Source of the DNA: Paenibacillus sp. MAEPY2
Lineage (GTDB): Bacteria > Bacillota > Bacilli > Paenibacillales > Paenibacillaceae
Length of the DNA: 64,000 bases
Direction: 5' to 3'
Assembly (NCBI RefSeq): GCF_000499205.1
Contig: NZ_AWUK01000036.1
Span: 1 to 64,000 of the forward strand
Part shown: positions 33,616 to 43,502 of the stretch, in pieces
How the letters are laid out: every line of letters begins with the position of its first letter
Position numbering within the stretch: position 1 is the stretch's first letter
Notes under the pieces: generated by a model
The model's input: the letters and a program-made list of their open reading frames with translations, nothing else
Database searches by the model: none
What the model was told of the DNA's origin: nothing
Program-made: the position numbers and the translations under genes

Positions 33616-34188
33616 ATGTATAAATGCAAAGGGAGAATTCCCGAACTAGAGACAGGACGGCTGCGTTTGCGCAAAATGCGCCGCCGGGATGCGGCCCAGA
33701 TGTTCGCTTGCTGGTCTGACCGGGAAGTGACACGTTATATGAATTTGGCGCCAATGATTGGGACAAGTGAGGCTGCGGATATGATTGGGCTGCTGAATCA
33801 TATGGCAGGAGAAGAGGAGGCGATTCGCTGGGGGATTGAACTCAAGGAAACGGGCCGGCTTATCGGAAGCTGCGGATATAACACTTGGCAGCTTGAAGGC
33901 GCATTCCGGGGTGAGATCGGTTATGAACTGGGGCGCGATTACTGGCGTCACGGTTATATGACGGAAGCATTTTCGGTTATGCTGCCGTTTGGGTATGAGA
34001 CGATGGGTCTCAATCGAATTGAAGCGCTGGTTGATCCGCGTAACCTCGCTTCGGGTGAGTTTCTGACGAACCACGGCTTCACACGGGAAGGACTGCTGCG
34101 TCAGGTGCAGCATACGTCTACCGGATATAAGGATATGGTGATGTATTCCCTGTTATACGATGAGTTTTTGCGCAAGAGAGAGAATTAA
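33616..34188 (+). CDS. GNAT family N-acetyltransferase, RimJ/RimL type
   Basis: ATG 33616 (MYKCKGRIPELETGRLRLRK) with GGAG nine bases upstream is chosen over the in-frame ATG at 33562. The 190 residues carry the GNAT fold: LRKMRRRDAAQMFACWSD, GSCGYNTWQLEG, GEIGYELGRDYWRHGYMTEA (acetyl-CoA loop region) and NRIEALVDPRNLASGEFLTN. It acetylates a protein or small-molecule amine; the target is unknown. It is followed after 16 bases by an MFS exporter, so the two may act as a resistance pair. Confidence 0.9.
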   Translation: MYKCKGRIPELETGRLRLRKMRRRDAAQMFACWSDREVTRYMNLAPMIGTSEAADMIGLLNHMAGEEEAIRWGIELKETGRLIGSCGYNTWQLEGAFRGEIGYELGRDYWRHGYMTEAFSVMLPFGYETMGLNRIEALVDPRNLASGEFLTNHGFTREGLLRQVQHTSTGYKDMVMYSLLYDEFLRKREN

Positions 34189-34204
34189 AGAGAGAAGGGT
34201 TTGT

Positions 34205-35731
34205 GTGAATACAACAGGAGGTTTGAATCGCAGCTTCATCTTGGCGGGGTTGCTGCTGGCGACTTTTTTGTCGGCCATTGAAGGTACCGTAATTGGTCCG
34301 GCAGGGCCAACCATTGTCAGTGAACTGGGTAGTGTACAGCTGCTAAGCTGGATCTTCACTGCTTATCTGTTAACGATGGCTGTGAGCACGCCGATTTTCG
34401 GCAAAATCAGTGATATATACGGACGAAAGCCGGTATTCCTGATTGGTTGTGCCTTATTTTTACTAGGTTCGCTTCTTTGCTGCCTTTCGCAGAACATGGA
34501 GCAGCTGATTATTTATCGTGCGATTCAAGGGATTGGTGCAGGTGCAGTTGTGCCTGTTACGTTTACGATTATCGGTGACATCTATCGTATTGAAGAACGA
34601 GGCAAAATACAGGGCTGGATCAGCTCCGTGTGGGGCATATCCTCTCTGGCAGGACCGCTGCTGGGCGGTTATTTTGTAGACAATCTGGGATGGCAGTGGA
34701 TCTTTGGGTTCAATTTGCCGTTCGGACTGCTCGCGATGTGGTTTGTATTTCGTTATTTGAAGGAAGAAATGTCTCCGCGTACCGCAAAAATTGACTACAT
34801 GGGTGCGTTGACCTTTACCGTCGGTATTACTGCATTGCTCTTTGTATTGTCGGCGGGTGGACAGTATTACGCATGGAGTTCCCCTGTTATTGTGGGATTG
34901 AGCATTGTGGCTATCATATTCATGATTTTATTTTTTGTGGTGGAAAAGAGAGCTCAGGCCCCGATGGTTCCTCTCCATCTGTTCCGTATTCGGGACATCC
35001 GGGTGGCGAATATCGCCGGACTGTTGACCAGTACCCTGATGATTGGCCTAACCAGTTATTTGCCACTCTGGGTGCAGGGGGTTCGGGGCGGTAATGCGAC
35101 TGAATCGGGTTTGTTGCTTGCACCCATGTCAGTCGGCTGGCTAATCGGCAGCGTTCTTGCGGGCCGTCTGTTAATGAAAATCGGATCACGCTTGACGGCA
35201 GTGATTGGATTAACCGGGATAGCCATTGGCTCGGGAGGACTCTTCCTGGTCGGTGGGACGTCTCCCCAGTCCGTACTGTTTATTTTGACCTTTATATACG
35301 GACTCGGCTTCGGATTTGCTTTTACGATATTCACAATTATTTCGCAGTCTTCGGTCGGATATAAAGAGCGTGGATCGTCCACGGCGTTACATACCTTCAT
35401 GCGTACGCTAGGACAAACTATTGGTGCAGCAGCCTTCGGCACTTGGTTGAACTATCGAATATCAACGTTGTCGAGCGAGCAGCATCTGGCGGAGGCGGGG
35501 ATCTCGGATGGGGATCTGAATCAACTGCTTGCCCCGCATACGGAAGCTGCCCTGTCGGATGAAAAATGGTCACTTTTGCGTAATGTGCTGGAAGGAAGTC
35601 TGCACTCATTGTTCGTTATCATGTTTGTCATTGCCATTATCTCGTGGGTGACGACACTGGCCTTGCGCAAACGGCTAATCGTTCCCGAAGATGCAGATGC
35701 TCCGCCGCAAGCGCAAGCTTCAGGGAAGTAA
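34205..35731 (+). CDS. MFS transporter, DHA2 (EmrB/QacA) type
   Basis: The likely start is GTG 34205 with GAGAAGGG five bases upstream. The open frame reaches back to 34160 inside the preceding gene. The 508-residue protein has about fourteen helices, motif A GKISDIYGRKPVFLIG, motif B IYRAIQGIGAGAVVPVTFTI, and motif C WGISSLAGPLLGGYFVDNLG. This is the drug/H+ antiporter family. It is probably cotranscribed with the acetyltransferase gene. Confidence 0.92.
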   Translation: MNTTGGLNRSFILAGLLLATFLSAIEGTVIGPAGPTIVSELGSVQLLSWIFTAYLLTMAVSTPIFGKISDIYGRKPVFLIGCALFLLGSLLCCLSQNMEQLIIYRAIQGIGAGAVVPVTFTIIGDIYRIEERGKIQGWISSVWGISSLAGPLLGGYFVDNLGWQWIFGFNLPFGLLAMWFVFRYLKEEMSPRTAKIDYMGALTFTVGITALLFVLSAGGQYYAWSSPVIVGLSIVAIIFMILFFVVEKRAQAPMVPLHLFRIRDIRVANIAGLLTSTLMIGLTSYLPLWVQGVRGGNATESGLLLAPMSVGWLIGSVLAGRLLMKIGSRLTAVIGLTGIAIGSGGLFLVGGTSPQSVLFILTFIYGLGFGFAFTIFTIISQSSVGYKERGSSTALHTFMRTLGQTIGAAAFGTWLNYRISTLSSEQHLAEAGISDGDLNQLLAPHTEAALSDEKWSLLRNVLEGSLHSLFVIMFVIAIISWVTTLALRKRLIVPEDADAPPQAQASGK

Positions 35732-35759
35732 ATGTAGTCGAAAGTATAATCATTGGAAC

Positions 35760-35788
35760 AAGGCAGCTGTTTCTTGGCTGCTTTTTTG
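35760..35788 (+). terminator. terminator of the DHA2 exporter gene
   Basis: AAGGCAGC and GCTGCTTT (one mismatch) around a nine-base loop, with a run of Ts. Confidence 0.75.
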
Positions 35789-35850
35789 TTTATTATTTTC
35801 TAGAAGGGATTTTCTGTAATGTTCAGTAATAGAATGGGAGGCGAGTTAAG

Positions 35851-36336
35851 ATGAGAAAACAATCGCAGCAATCGTACGGGTTTGTGCCATTTTCAATCAA
35901 GTCGCTGGCAGCCCTTCTAACATGTATTTCGCTTCCTATGGTTGTCGAACTCATGCAATATGTTCCCTTAGTTGAACGAGCTGAACATACATATTACTAT
36001 CCTTTCTGGTATACATTGATCATAAGCATTCTTATCAATGTGGCTGTTCTTCTATTTCTGATTCTGCCTTTATCGTTATTTGTGGACAATGTGCTTGCTT
36101 CCTTGAGATTGAATGGACCTGTAACAAGGGTGATATCTGTAATCGGAACTTATTTTCTTTTGGGTATAGGCAGTGCGCTGTTGTTCTCCATCTTTGTGTT
36201 CAAAATGGATGCCTTCCAGTATGTCGGCCCTTATCAATACGTAGTAATAACAACCTTTGTTTTTTTGTTGTGGCAATCCGGTCTGGGATGGATAGTGAAT
36301 AAAGCCCGTAATCAGGGGCAAACCAACACAAAATAA
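35851..36336 (+). CDS. hypothetical four-helix membrane protein
   Basis: ATG with GGGAGGCGA upstream; 161 residues. Four hydrophobic segments are visible (about 16-36, 50-75, 90-115, 125-145), with a charged C-terminal tail (NKARNQGQTNTK). No known family recognised. The gene has its own ribosome binding site and is followed after 31 bases by a second small membrane protein, so the two are probably one transcription unit. Confidence 0.75.
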   Translation: MRKQSQQSYGFVPFSIKSLAALLTCISLPMVVELMQYVPLVERAEHTYYYPFWYTLIISILINVAVLLFLILPLSLFVDNVLASLRLNGPVTRVISVIGTYFLLGIGSALLFSIFVFKMDAFQYVGPYQYVVITTFVFLLWQSGLGWIVNKARNQGQTNTK

Positions 36337-36367
36337 TATAGATATCTCATTGGGAGTAGAGGTGAGG

Positions 36368-36553
36368 ATGATGTTTCCCAATAATCTGAATTCGTCGAAG
36401 GAAGACGAAGCCAAACGCAAGTACGAAGAGACTCAGAGGGAGATTGAGGGGCACAGTCGCTCAGATCTGTCCAGATACGTTGTCGATTTGCTGATTGCAG
36501 GTGGATTGGTTGTCGCTGCCCTGACGGTGTTGATGTGGATTCTGTACCTTTGA
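36368..36553 (+). CDS. small single-pass membrane protein
   Basis: The 61-residue product starts at tandem ATGs (36368 or 36371) after GAGGTGAGG. Residues 1-38 are charged (NSSKEDEAKRKYEETQREI), and 42-61 form one transmembrane helix at the C terminus (LLIAGGLVVAALTVLMWILY). No family recognised; a tail-anchored topology is likely. It follows the four-helix membrane protein and is followed by a strong terminator. Confidence 0.7.
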   Translation: MMFPNNLNSSKEDEAKRKYEETQREIEGHSRSDLSRYVVDLLIAGGLVVAALTVLMWILYL

Positions 36554-36566
36554 TTAACACATACGA

Positions 36567-36608
36567 ATAACCGGTACCGCCTATTTAGGCGAACCGGTTA
36601 TTTTTAAT
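36567..36608. terminator. bidirectional terminator
   Basis: AATAACCGGT and ACCGGTTATT arms with an inner CCGCC/GGCG stem, then TTTTTAATTT. It separates the small membrane gene from the leftward marR-type gene. Confidence 0.85.
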
Positions 36609-36634
36609 TTGGATCAGGTGATATGGGGCTGGTC

Positions 36635-37096
36635 CTAGCCGTTTGCGGATAAACGATCTGCACCGAGTGCAAGCCTTTCCAACAGCTCAGACAGCAATGT
36701 TTTGTCATCCTCGCTCAGTCCGCTGACAGCACGATCAATTTTGTGTGCATAGCCTGGATAGATTTCATCCATGGTACGCTGGCCTTCCTCGGTCAGTTCT
36801 ACAAAAATGATGCGTCTGTCCTGTGGACAGTGTTTGCGATGCAAAAGTCCTTTTTGCTCCAGCTTGTCAATGACATAAGTGACATTCCCGCTTTGCAGCA
36901 GAAGCTGTGCACCGACTTGTTGAATAGGCTGTGCTCCTTTCATATATAACACTTCGAGCACCCCGTAAGCGGTGGGGTTGAAGCCATGCACTTTGCTTCC
37001 GGATACAGCGTGTTCATTCACGCTCTTAAATGTCTGGGCCAAGGTGCGGTACAGATGAAGAGAACGTTCGGTTCCGATTTCCTGTAATTCCAGCAT
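36635..37096 (-). CDS. MarR family transcriptional regulator
   Basis: The 153-residue protein has the MarR winged helix: YGVLEVLYMKGAQPIQQVGA, LLLQSGNVTYVIDKLEQKGL and the wing HRKHCPQDRRIIFVELTEEG. Members of this branch (OhrR/MhqR-like) sense phenols or peroxides. No catalytic OhrR-type N-terminal cysteine is seen, so an MhqR-like role is more likely. The target gene is not evident nearby. Confidence 0.9.
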   Translation of the reverse strand: MLELQEIGTERSLHLYRTLAQTFKSVNEHAVSGSKVHGFNPTAYGVLEVLYMKGAQPIQQVGAQLLLQSGNVTYVIDKLEQKGLLHRKHCPQDRRIIFVELTEEGQRTMDEIYPGYAHKIDRAVSGLSEDDKTLLSELLERLALGADRLSANG

Positions 37097-37482
37097 GCTG
37101 ATCCCGCCTTTTCAGATTAGTTTGTAATTGATAATGAACTGACAGTTGACGATTCAGAGGGTCGCCATGTTTTTATTGTAAGCGTCTGTTTGTGTGAAAA
37201 ACATGCGATATGTCACAAGATTTGCATTTTTAGCAATTAAAATTTAATCATTTTTTGTCTATATAAATTGAACGATTGAATATTTACCCTTGTCACTGCG
37301 CTGACAGAACAACCTTCCGATCGCTGTTATGTTCTAGCATCGGAGTGGTAAGTGTAAAATAATCTTTGTTCCATTTAATATAGAATACAAAAGCTCAAAA
37401 TGATCAAACAATTCCTCACGAACTCGTTTACAATAACAATAAAGAACCGAACAAGCACCTGACAGGACAGGGAGTGAATGAT
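37097..37482. other. intergenic region between marR-type gene and ecsA
   Basis: AT-rich stretch holding the divergent promoters of the regulator and the ABC transporter genes. I see no coding region and no strong palindrome. Confidence 0.4.
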
Positions 37483-38214
37483 ATGGAAAGCGAAAACAAA
37501 GATATACCCGCACAGGAGTCCATATTGGATGTACATATTACGGAAGCAGGATATGATGCGGGTCAATCCACAATAAGAAACATCCGATTACACGTGGCTC
37601 AAGGAGAATTGGTAGGCATTATCGGACCGAATGGGGCTGGCAAAAGCACGACCATCAAAACATTGCTTGGCCTGCTTGAGCATGCAAAATATGAAGTGAC
37701 CATTGGAGGAGACGGTCGCTATGCCTATATCCCAGAACAGCCTGTTTTTTACGAATATATGACCCTGTGGGAACATCTCGACCTGGCTGCGGCCGCCTAT
37801 GAGATGGAAGAAGATGTCTTTGTTGCCAGGGCGGAGGAACTGCTGATTCGTTTCGGTATGGACCACGTTCGCAATGATCTTCCAGCCAGTTTCTCCAAGG
37901 GCATGCGGCAGAAAATGATGCTGATGATCGGCTTCCTGTCCTCGCCGGATGTATATATTGTGGACGAGCCTTTTATCGGACTGGATCCGCGAGCAACCAA
38001 GGATTTTCTGAAATTGCTTGACGATGAGCGCCGCCGTGGTGCAGGTGTCCTTATGTCAACGCATGTACTGGATACCGCAGAGCGAATCTGTGATCGTTTT
38101 ATTCTCATCCACGCCGGGGGATCAGCTGCTGAAGGAACGCTGGATGAAATCCGTGCAGCCGCGGATTTGCCGGAAGCCTCATTATTCGATTGTTTTGATA
38201 CACTGACATCCTAA
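37483..38214 (+). CDS. ecsA: ABC transporter ATP-binding protein EcsA
   Basis: ATG 37483 with GGGAG eight bases upstream; 243 residues. Walker A GPNGAGKST (48-56), a signature of the FSKGMRQKMMLM type, Walker B VYIVDEPFIGLD and the switch histidine in STHVLD are all present. The next gene encodes an EcsB-type permease. In B. subtilis the Ecs transporter affects protein secretion, competence, and intramembrane proteolysis by RasP. No ecsC follows here. Confidence 0.88.
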   Translation: MESENKDIPAQESILDVHITEAGYDAGQSTIRNIRLHVAQGELVGIIGPNGAGKSTTIKTLLGLLEHAKYEVTIGGDGRYAYIPEQPVFYEYMTLWEHLDLAAAAYEMEEDVFVARAEELLIRFGMDHVRNDLPASFSKGMRQKMMLMIGFLSSPDVYIVDEPFIGLDPRATKDFLKLLDDERRRGAGVLMSTHVLDTAERICDRFILIHAGGSAAEGTLDEIRAAADLPEASLFDCFDTLTS

Positions 38215-38232
38215 GCGGGAAGGGGAGAAGAG

Positions 38233-39483
38233 ATGCAGACCTTTCATACATACACACCACTTGGTTTATATAGACGCAGGCGCAAGGAGCACTTCAATGA
38301 ACAGTTAAAAAACCTGAAACTGGTAGTAGATTGGACGGTATGGGTATATCTGCTTGTTCCGGGTCTGTTGTATCTTAGCGGATGGTATATGAGCTTGTGG
38401 TCCAAACCGCTTCCCTCATGGGCGACCGGATTATCGCTGCCTACACTGACAGGACTAATCGACATCGTTATGCTCACAGGTGGAATTATTATATTTGTGG
38501 AAGAAGCGGATGTGTTATTCCTGAAGTCGAGGTCACTGTGGATGCGCACCTTGATGAGACAGGGGATCTACCGGGCTTGTATGCAGCATCTGGGTAAAAT
38601 GATTGCAATTACCGCGTTGACCGCACCACTATGGTCCCGTGTGTATGACATGTCAATTATCCATATCGCGCTTATATCGATTTGGTTTGGCGCAGTGGCT
38701 TCATTTCAGGTTATTGTGCTCCATATGACAAAAGTACGGTATACCGGCTGGAGACGCTGGATTCGCATGATTCCTCTCGCAATTGCAATGGGCATTATCA
38801 CGATTGGGGCAACGTATTGGATGCATGGGCAGATCTGGACACTGCTTGCAGGCATCGTGGCCGCATTCCTTCTACTGATAATGGTTGGCCGAATGAGGCT
38901 GGAGATGAAGGGGACCTTTGAGGGCGATGTGAGAGAGGATCTACGGGAAAGACTGAAGCTTACAGCACTTATACTAAGTCGCTCCATCACCAAGCCAAAA
39001 GCGCCGCGCACTCGGACCATGATATTCCGCAAGCCGCGCAAGCTGCTGCGTCATCGATCCATCTCTAATCGGACAGCCGAGACGGCATTCAAGGCATTTT
39101 TTCGTAACTCATCGACCATGAAACTGTATTTGCAGCTTGGTGGCCTATCCATCGCTGCTGTAGCTCTGCCGCCTTTTCCGGTCAATGTGATTGTGTGTGG
39201 ATTATTAATTATCATGCTGAGTGTACTCTTTTATCGTTCATGGGATGTATTTGCAACCTCCGACTATGTTCAGCTCGTATCCTACGATGCCGAGGCGTTG
39301 AATCAAGCTGCGACGACCATGGTCCGAATGTTATTCGTTCCGATCGGGATTCTAATGGGATATTCACTGGGGGCAGCCTGGCTGGGTTGGCTCGAAGGTA
39401 TCCTTACAGCTGCGGCTGCGGTGGCATTTGGACTGTTCGTTCTGTCTGTAACAGGCTGGATTCGTTACATCCGATCTGCATAG
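38233..39483 (+). CDS. ecsB: ABC transporter permease EcsB
   Basis: The 416 residues form about eight transmembrane helices in two groups (about 35-200 and 300-415), separated by a basic cytoplasmic region (SRSITKPKAPRTRTMIFRKP). The N terminus, LYRRRRKEHFNEQLKNLKLV, is typical of EcsB. It follows ecsA at 18 bases, with AGGGGAGAAG as ribosome binding site, and forms the membrane part of the exporter. Confidence 0.88.
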   Translation: MQTFHTYTPLGLYRRRRKEHFNEQLKNLKLVVDWTVWVYLLVPGLLYLSGWYMSLWSKPLPSWATGLSLPTLTGLIDIVMLTGGIIIFVEEADVLFLKSRSLWMRTLMRQGIYRACMQHLGKMIAITALTAPLWSRVYDMSIIHIALISIWFGAVASFQVIVLHMTKVRYTGWRRWIRMIPLAIAMGIITIGATYWMHGQIWTLLAGIVAAFLLLIMVGRMRLEMKGTFEGDVREDLRERLKLTALILSRSITKPKAPRTRTMIFRKPRKLLRHRSISNRTAETAFKAFFRNSSTMKLYLQLGGLSIAAVALPPFPVNVIVCGLLIIMLSVLFYRSWDVFATSDYVQLVSYDAEALNQAATTMVRMLFVPIGILMGYSLGAAWLGWLEGILTAAAAVAFGLFVLSVTGWIRYIRSA

Positions 39484-39598
39484 AATGATATTCTTCCTTG
39501 TGCAGTAGCATATCCGATGAAATAACTGACCATGCTAGAGGAGACGGATCTTATCATTTTAGAAGATAAGGGATCAGCTCTCGCAAGGAGGAAAAATT

Positions 39599-39982
39599 AT
39601 GATGGATGATAGTGAACTTCAGGTGCACTTCGCAGATCATGCAGCGCTGCTCGCTGCGCAAGCAACTTTGGAGGAACTGGGGTATAAACCATATCAGTCT
39701 GGACCGCTCGAATTGTACATTCCTACAGATCGTCAGGATACGCAATCCGCTGTGGAAATCGTACAGTCTCACGGAGGCAGTGCCGTGTTTCTTTCCGAAA
39801 CCGATGGATTGGATCAGTTTCAGAATATATCCATTCCGGCTCATCTCGTGAATGAAGATTGGCATGAAGGTTATGCGAGTGGAGGCCAAGGGAGCAATCC
39901 TGAACAGGGGATGCATAACCGGGATGATGATCCGACCTTCGATGATTCAGTCGATGGATTCTCGGGCAGTGTGAAGGCGTAA
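39599..39982 (+). CDS. hypothetical acidic protein
   Basis: ATG 39599 follows AAGGAGGA; 127 residues. The N-terminal 75 residues look like a small alpha/beta fold (ELQVHFADHAALLAAQATLE, and SGPLELYIPTDRQDTQ). The C terminus is acidic and disordered (QGMHNRDDDPTFDDSVDG). No family or catalytic motif recognised. It is monocistronic, with a terminator downstream. Confidence 0.7.
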   Translation: MMDDSELQVHFADHAALLAAQATLEELGYKPYQSGPLELYIPTDRQDTQSAVEIVQSHGGSAVFLSETDGLDQFQNISIPAHLVNEDWHEGYASGGQGSNPEQGMHNRDDDPTFDDSVDGFSGSVKA

Positions 39983-40067
39983 AGACATATGGGTGATGCT
40001 GCTGTTTGTCTTAGTATGTAACTGTGTTTGTAACAAGGATTTGGAATGGGCATAGCATATATCATAT

Positions 40068-40112
40068 AAAAAACCTCGATACCCCATGATAGTGGGATTT
40101 CGAGGTTTTTTT
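40068..40112. terminator. bidirectional terminator
   Basis: AAAAAACCTCGA and TCGAGGTTTTTT are inverted around a region that itself contains CCCCA/TGGGA pairing. It ends the acidic protein gene and the leftward flavoprotein gene. Confidence 0.85.
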
Positions 40113-40176
40113 AATACTTTTATTGACCTTACCTGATGTGGAACGTGAATCCGTCCATCAACATCGTATGTTCATG

Positions 40177-41445
40177 TTATGAGCTAGTGTTTTTATACTC
40201 TGCAGCATGCATACCCGCCGTATACCCCGTAGAGAAGGCGGCAGTAATATTATAGCCTCCCGTGTAGCCATGAATATCCAGGACTTCACCGCAAAAGAAT
40301 AGCCCCGGCAGCAGCTTGGATTCCATTGTTTTGGGGTAAATCTCCTTTAAGTGGATTCCCCCGCCAGTTACAAAGGCCTCCTTGAGAGAACGTGTACCGT
40401 CTGCGCGGAAGGTAAAAGCCTTCATCAACCCCACTAATGTAGTTAACATACCTTTGGGAAAATGGTGGAATGTGAGGTCTTCGCTGATCTCTGCACGCTT
40501 CATCATCAATGGAATCATGCGTTCAGGAACCCATGTTTTGAGTATGTTTTTGACAGCCTTTCGGGATTCCTGCTCCAGCACCTGCTGAACCTGGGCTTCC
40601 AAAGCGCCGGCAGACAGATCCGGGAACAGATCAATACTCATCGTGACCTGTGGTTGTCCAGATTTCATCTGCACTTTGCGAATAAACTGGCTGCAACGAA
40701 GCGCAATCGGCCCGGATACGCCAAAATGGGTAAAGATCATATCTCCGCGATGGGAGATAACCGTTTTGCCTTTGGCATCCAGAACTGATAACCCCACATT
40801 CCGCAAGGACAAGCCTTGCAATTCTTTGGATTGAATCCAGCTTTCACCAGACACAATTGGTACTTCCGTCGGATATAGCTCCGTAATCGTATGTCCAGCC
40901 GCTTCAGCCCAAGGATAGCCATCCCCGGTTGAGCCGGTTTGGGGGACCGATTTGCCCCCGGTAGCGATAATAACAGAGCGTCCAAGCACGGTTGTACCAG
41001 ATGCCAGCTTCACTCCCTGCACATGTTGACCGTTCTGAATCAATTCCTTAACCGGCTGTTTGGTGCGAATCTCAACCCCAAGGGAAATGATCTTGCCTAC
41101 CAACGCATCTACCACCGTTTTGGCTTTATCGGTTACCGGGAACATTCTCCCGTTATCCTCCTCTTTCAGGGCAATACCGAGATTCTCAAAAAAACGCATA
41201 ATTCCCTGATTGTCCAGATTCTGAAATGAACTATATAAAAAGCGTCCATTGCCCGGAATATGCCGGATCAGTTCATCCGTCTCCTTGGCATTGGTCACAT
41301 TGCAGCGACCGCCACCAGAGATCCCGAGTTTGCGGCCGAGTTGATCTCCTTTATCCAGCAGAAGCACGGAGGCTCCATGCTCGGCAGCAGCAACACAGGC
41401 CATGAGTCCCGCAGATCCACCACCAATTACAATGACATCATACAT
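40177..41445 (-). CDS. HI0933/BaiN family FAD-dependent oxidoreductase
   Basis: This 422-residue flavoprotein starts with a dinucleotide fold (DVIVIGGGSAGLMACVAAAE). It continues with the family motif GRKLGISGGGRCNVTNA, the middle GMLTTLVGLMKAFTFRADGT, and the C-terminal HGYTGGYNITAAFSTGYTAG. It resembles B. subtilis YtfP and BaiN-type proteins. The substrate is unknown; some relatives act on steroids or are tied to thiol metabolism. Confidence 0.9.
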   Translation of the reverse strand: MYDVIVIGGGSAGLMACVAAAEHGASVLLLDKGDQLGRKLGISGGGRCNVTNAKETDELIRHIPGNGRFLYSSFQNLDNQGIMRFFENLGIALKEEDNGRMFPVTDKAKTVVDALVGKIISLGVEIRTKQPVKELIQNGQHVQGVKLASGTTVLGRSVIIATGGKSVPQTGSTGDGYPWAEAAGHTITELYPTEVPIVSGESWIQSKELQGLSLRNVGLSVLDAKGKTVISHRGDMIFTHFGVSGPIALRCSQFIRKVQMKSGQPQVTMSIDLFPDLSAGALEAQVQQVLEQESRKAVKNILKTWVPERMIPLMMKRAEISEDLTFHHFPKGMLTTLVGLMKAFTFRADGTRSLKEAFVTGGGIHLKEIYPKTMESKLLPGLFFCGEVLDIHGYTGGYNITAAFSTGYTAGMHAAEYKNTSS

Positions 41446-41641
41446 GCGTTATTACCCTCTTTTTTCATTGATTTTGTCTGATTTCCGAAAAAGCTGTCTA
41501 CTCCTGCCTGTTTATGAAACAATACAAATGTATTAGCAGTTCTATTATGCAGTCTTAAGGGATATATTGTAATATACTGTCGCCTATGTTTTAATCAGAA
41601 ATACATAAGGGAATGTGCAGGCAGAGGAGGGAGATGGCATT

Positions 41642-43333
41642 GTGGTTGCGTTGAAGGACATTCTTTTACAAATACTGCTTGCAGGAGCTGCGGTATTCCT
41701 GATTCCATTATTGCACTTGAGGCTCTCCAAGCAAACGGTCGCCAAGGCAGGATATCACAGGATGATACTGACCAGTTTTGCCGCGACCAGTGTGGTGAGC
41801 ATGTTACTGTGTCTGCTTTTTGCTCTCTATGGAAGCCCAGTATCCGTTCCCATCTCCTTGGGCATTGTGCCCCTGACGCTCGTCATATTGTATTGCAGGC
41901 CCCGCGTAGGCCTAACGCTGTCTCTTCTCCAGATACTCTTCTATTTTCTCTTTGCGCATCCCTATAATTTGTACGGATTTCTATTTCAAACGGGTATCCT
42001 TCTCTATCCTATTGTATGGTTGTCAGCCAAACGATTCAAGCATTATACACGTTCACGCAAAATGGGAACAGTTATCGCCTTGATAACGGCAGAGCTGGTT
42101 GTGGACAGTCTGCTATATATCCTATCTATTGAAAGTCATGCAACATTCTCAATAGTACATTGGCTATTGCCAGCTCTGGGATACACGATCGGTGCAATCC
42201 TCGCCGGAAGTCTTAGTATGCTCTGGATTGAACAGATGCAGCATCACAGGGGGCTGGAGCAGCATTTGTCCGAAGTTCATCATCGATACATAGCCGAAAC
42301 GGAAAAGCTTAACCAAATTCTGAATGCCGTTCCTTTATCCATAGCTACCGTAGATAGGGAGGGGACCGTGCAGTTCGTGAATGATACCATGGAGCAAACG
42401 GCGCGGGATCAACTGCCCTGCACAACAACACCTGATTTGATTGGGCAACCTGCTAGCCAGTTTGTCGAACAAGCTCAGGCAGACAAGATGGAGAACAGTA
42501 TTCGCAAAGCCATTGTTCATGGAGAAGTGAGTGGGCTGACAGTGCGTTATGGCTCAAACGTGTTCCAGTCCCGGACGGTTCCTATTTACGCTTTATCCCC
42601 AGAACCAAGAGAGGCTATAGGAGCCATGTTGATCATTCAGGACATTACTGAGCTTGAAATGCTGCGAAGCGAGCTCGATAATGTGGATCGACTCAGTCTC
42701 GTCGGACAAATGGCCGCAAGTATTACCCATGAGGTAAGAAATCCAATGGCGGTTGTGCGTGGTTTTCTTCAATTAATGCAGGAAAAGAGCCCGGAGTCCC
42801 TGGATCACTATTACCGAATCGTGCTGGAAGAGCTTGATCGGGCAAACAGCATTATTAATGATTTTCTATCATTGGCGCAGAATAGAATTGCCGAGAAAGA
42901 AGAATCCCAGCTGCATGATATCATCCATGAACTAAGTCCTTTATTATGGGCGGATGCAAATTTGCGAGGTCAGAGTATTGAATTTATGCTGGCTCACGAT
43001 GTGCCCAAGCTGCATCTGAATTCAAAGGAAATCAAACAAGTGGTACTTAATCTGGCTCGCAACGGGATGGAAGCCATGAATGAAAAAGGAGTACTTACGC
43101 TGGAGACCCGGTTGGTGGATGACACGGTGGAGCTGTGTGTACGAGATACAGGCCCGGGTATACCTAGAGTGAAGCAGGAGAAGCTGTTCGAACCTTTTTT
43201 TACGACCAAAGCCAAAGGAACCGGACTGGGATTATCCATGTGTCTAAGCATTGTTGAACGACATAACGGAACCATTACCATCGAATCGGAGGAAGGTCAG
43301 GGTACAACGTTCAAGGTTGCATTCCAACGCTGA
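41642..43333 (+). CDS. sporulation-type sensor histidine kinase, KinB-like
   Basis: GTG 41642 after GGAGGGAG; 563 residues. About six N-terminal transmembrane helices (5-190) are followed by a PAS domain (about 225-345, LNAVPLSIATVDREGTVQFV). The HisKA motif carries the phosphorylated His 363 in ASITHEVRNPMAVVRGFLQL. The ATPase has an N box (KQVVLNLARNGMEAM), G1 DTGPGIP and G2 GTGLGLSM. HEVRNP with VVRGFLQL is characteristic of Spo0F-phosphorelay kinases (KinA/B/C/E), so it probably feeds Spo0A. No partner response regulator gene is adjacent, as usual for such orphan kinases. Confidence 0.9.
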   Translation: MVALKDILLQILLAGAAVFLIPLLHLRLSKQTVAKAGYHRMILTSFAATSVVSMLLCLLFALYGSPVSVPISLGIVPLTLVILYCRPRVGLTLSLLQILFYFLFAHPYNLYGFLFQTGILLYPIVWLSAKRFKHYTRSRKMGTVIALITAELVVDSLLYILSIESHATFSIVHWLLPALGYTIGAILAGSLSMLWIEQMQHHRGLEQHLSEVHHRYIAETEKLNQILNAVPLSIATVDREGTVQFVNDTMEQTARDQLPCTTTPDLIGQPASQFVEQAQADKMENSIRKAIVHGEVSGLTVRYGSNVFQSRTVPIYALSPEPREAIGAMLIIQDITELEMLRSELDNVDRLSLVGQMAASITHEVRNPMAVVRGFLQLMQEKSPESLDHYYRIVLEELDRANSIINDFLSLAQNRIAEKEESQLHDIIHELSPLLWADANLRGQSIEFMLAHDVPKLHLNSKEIKQVVLNLARNGMEAMNEKGVLTLETRLVDDTVELCVRDTGPGIPRVKQEKLFEPFFTTKAKGTGLGLSMCLSIVERHNGTITIESEEGQGTTFKVAFQR

Positions 43334-43502
43334 ACTTCAAGCATGTTTTGCCAAGGAATGAGACATAATATTGTAGAAGAAGCCTTTCCGCAGGCGGTCT
43401 TTGAACCTTGCTTTCATTGATTAGCGATGTATAATAGGAATAGCACAAAAGCATTTAATTTTTTAAATAATAGAACCTACATGTTTAAGGAGTGAAACCG
43501 AA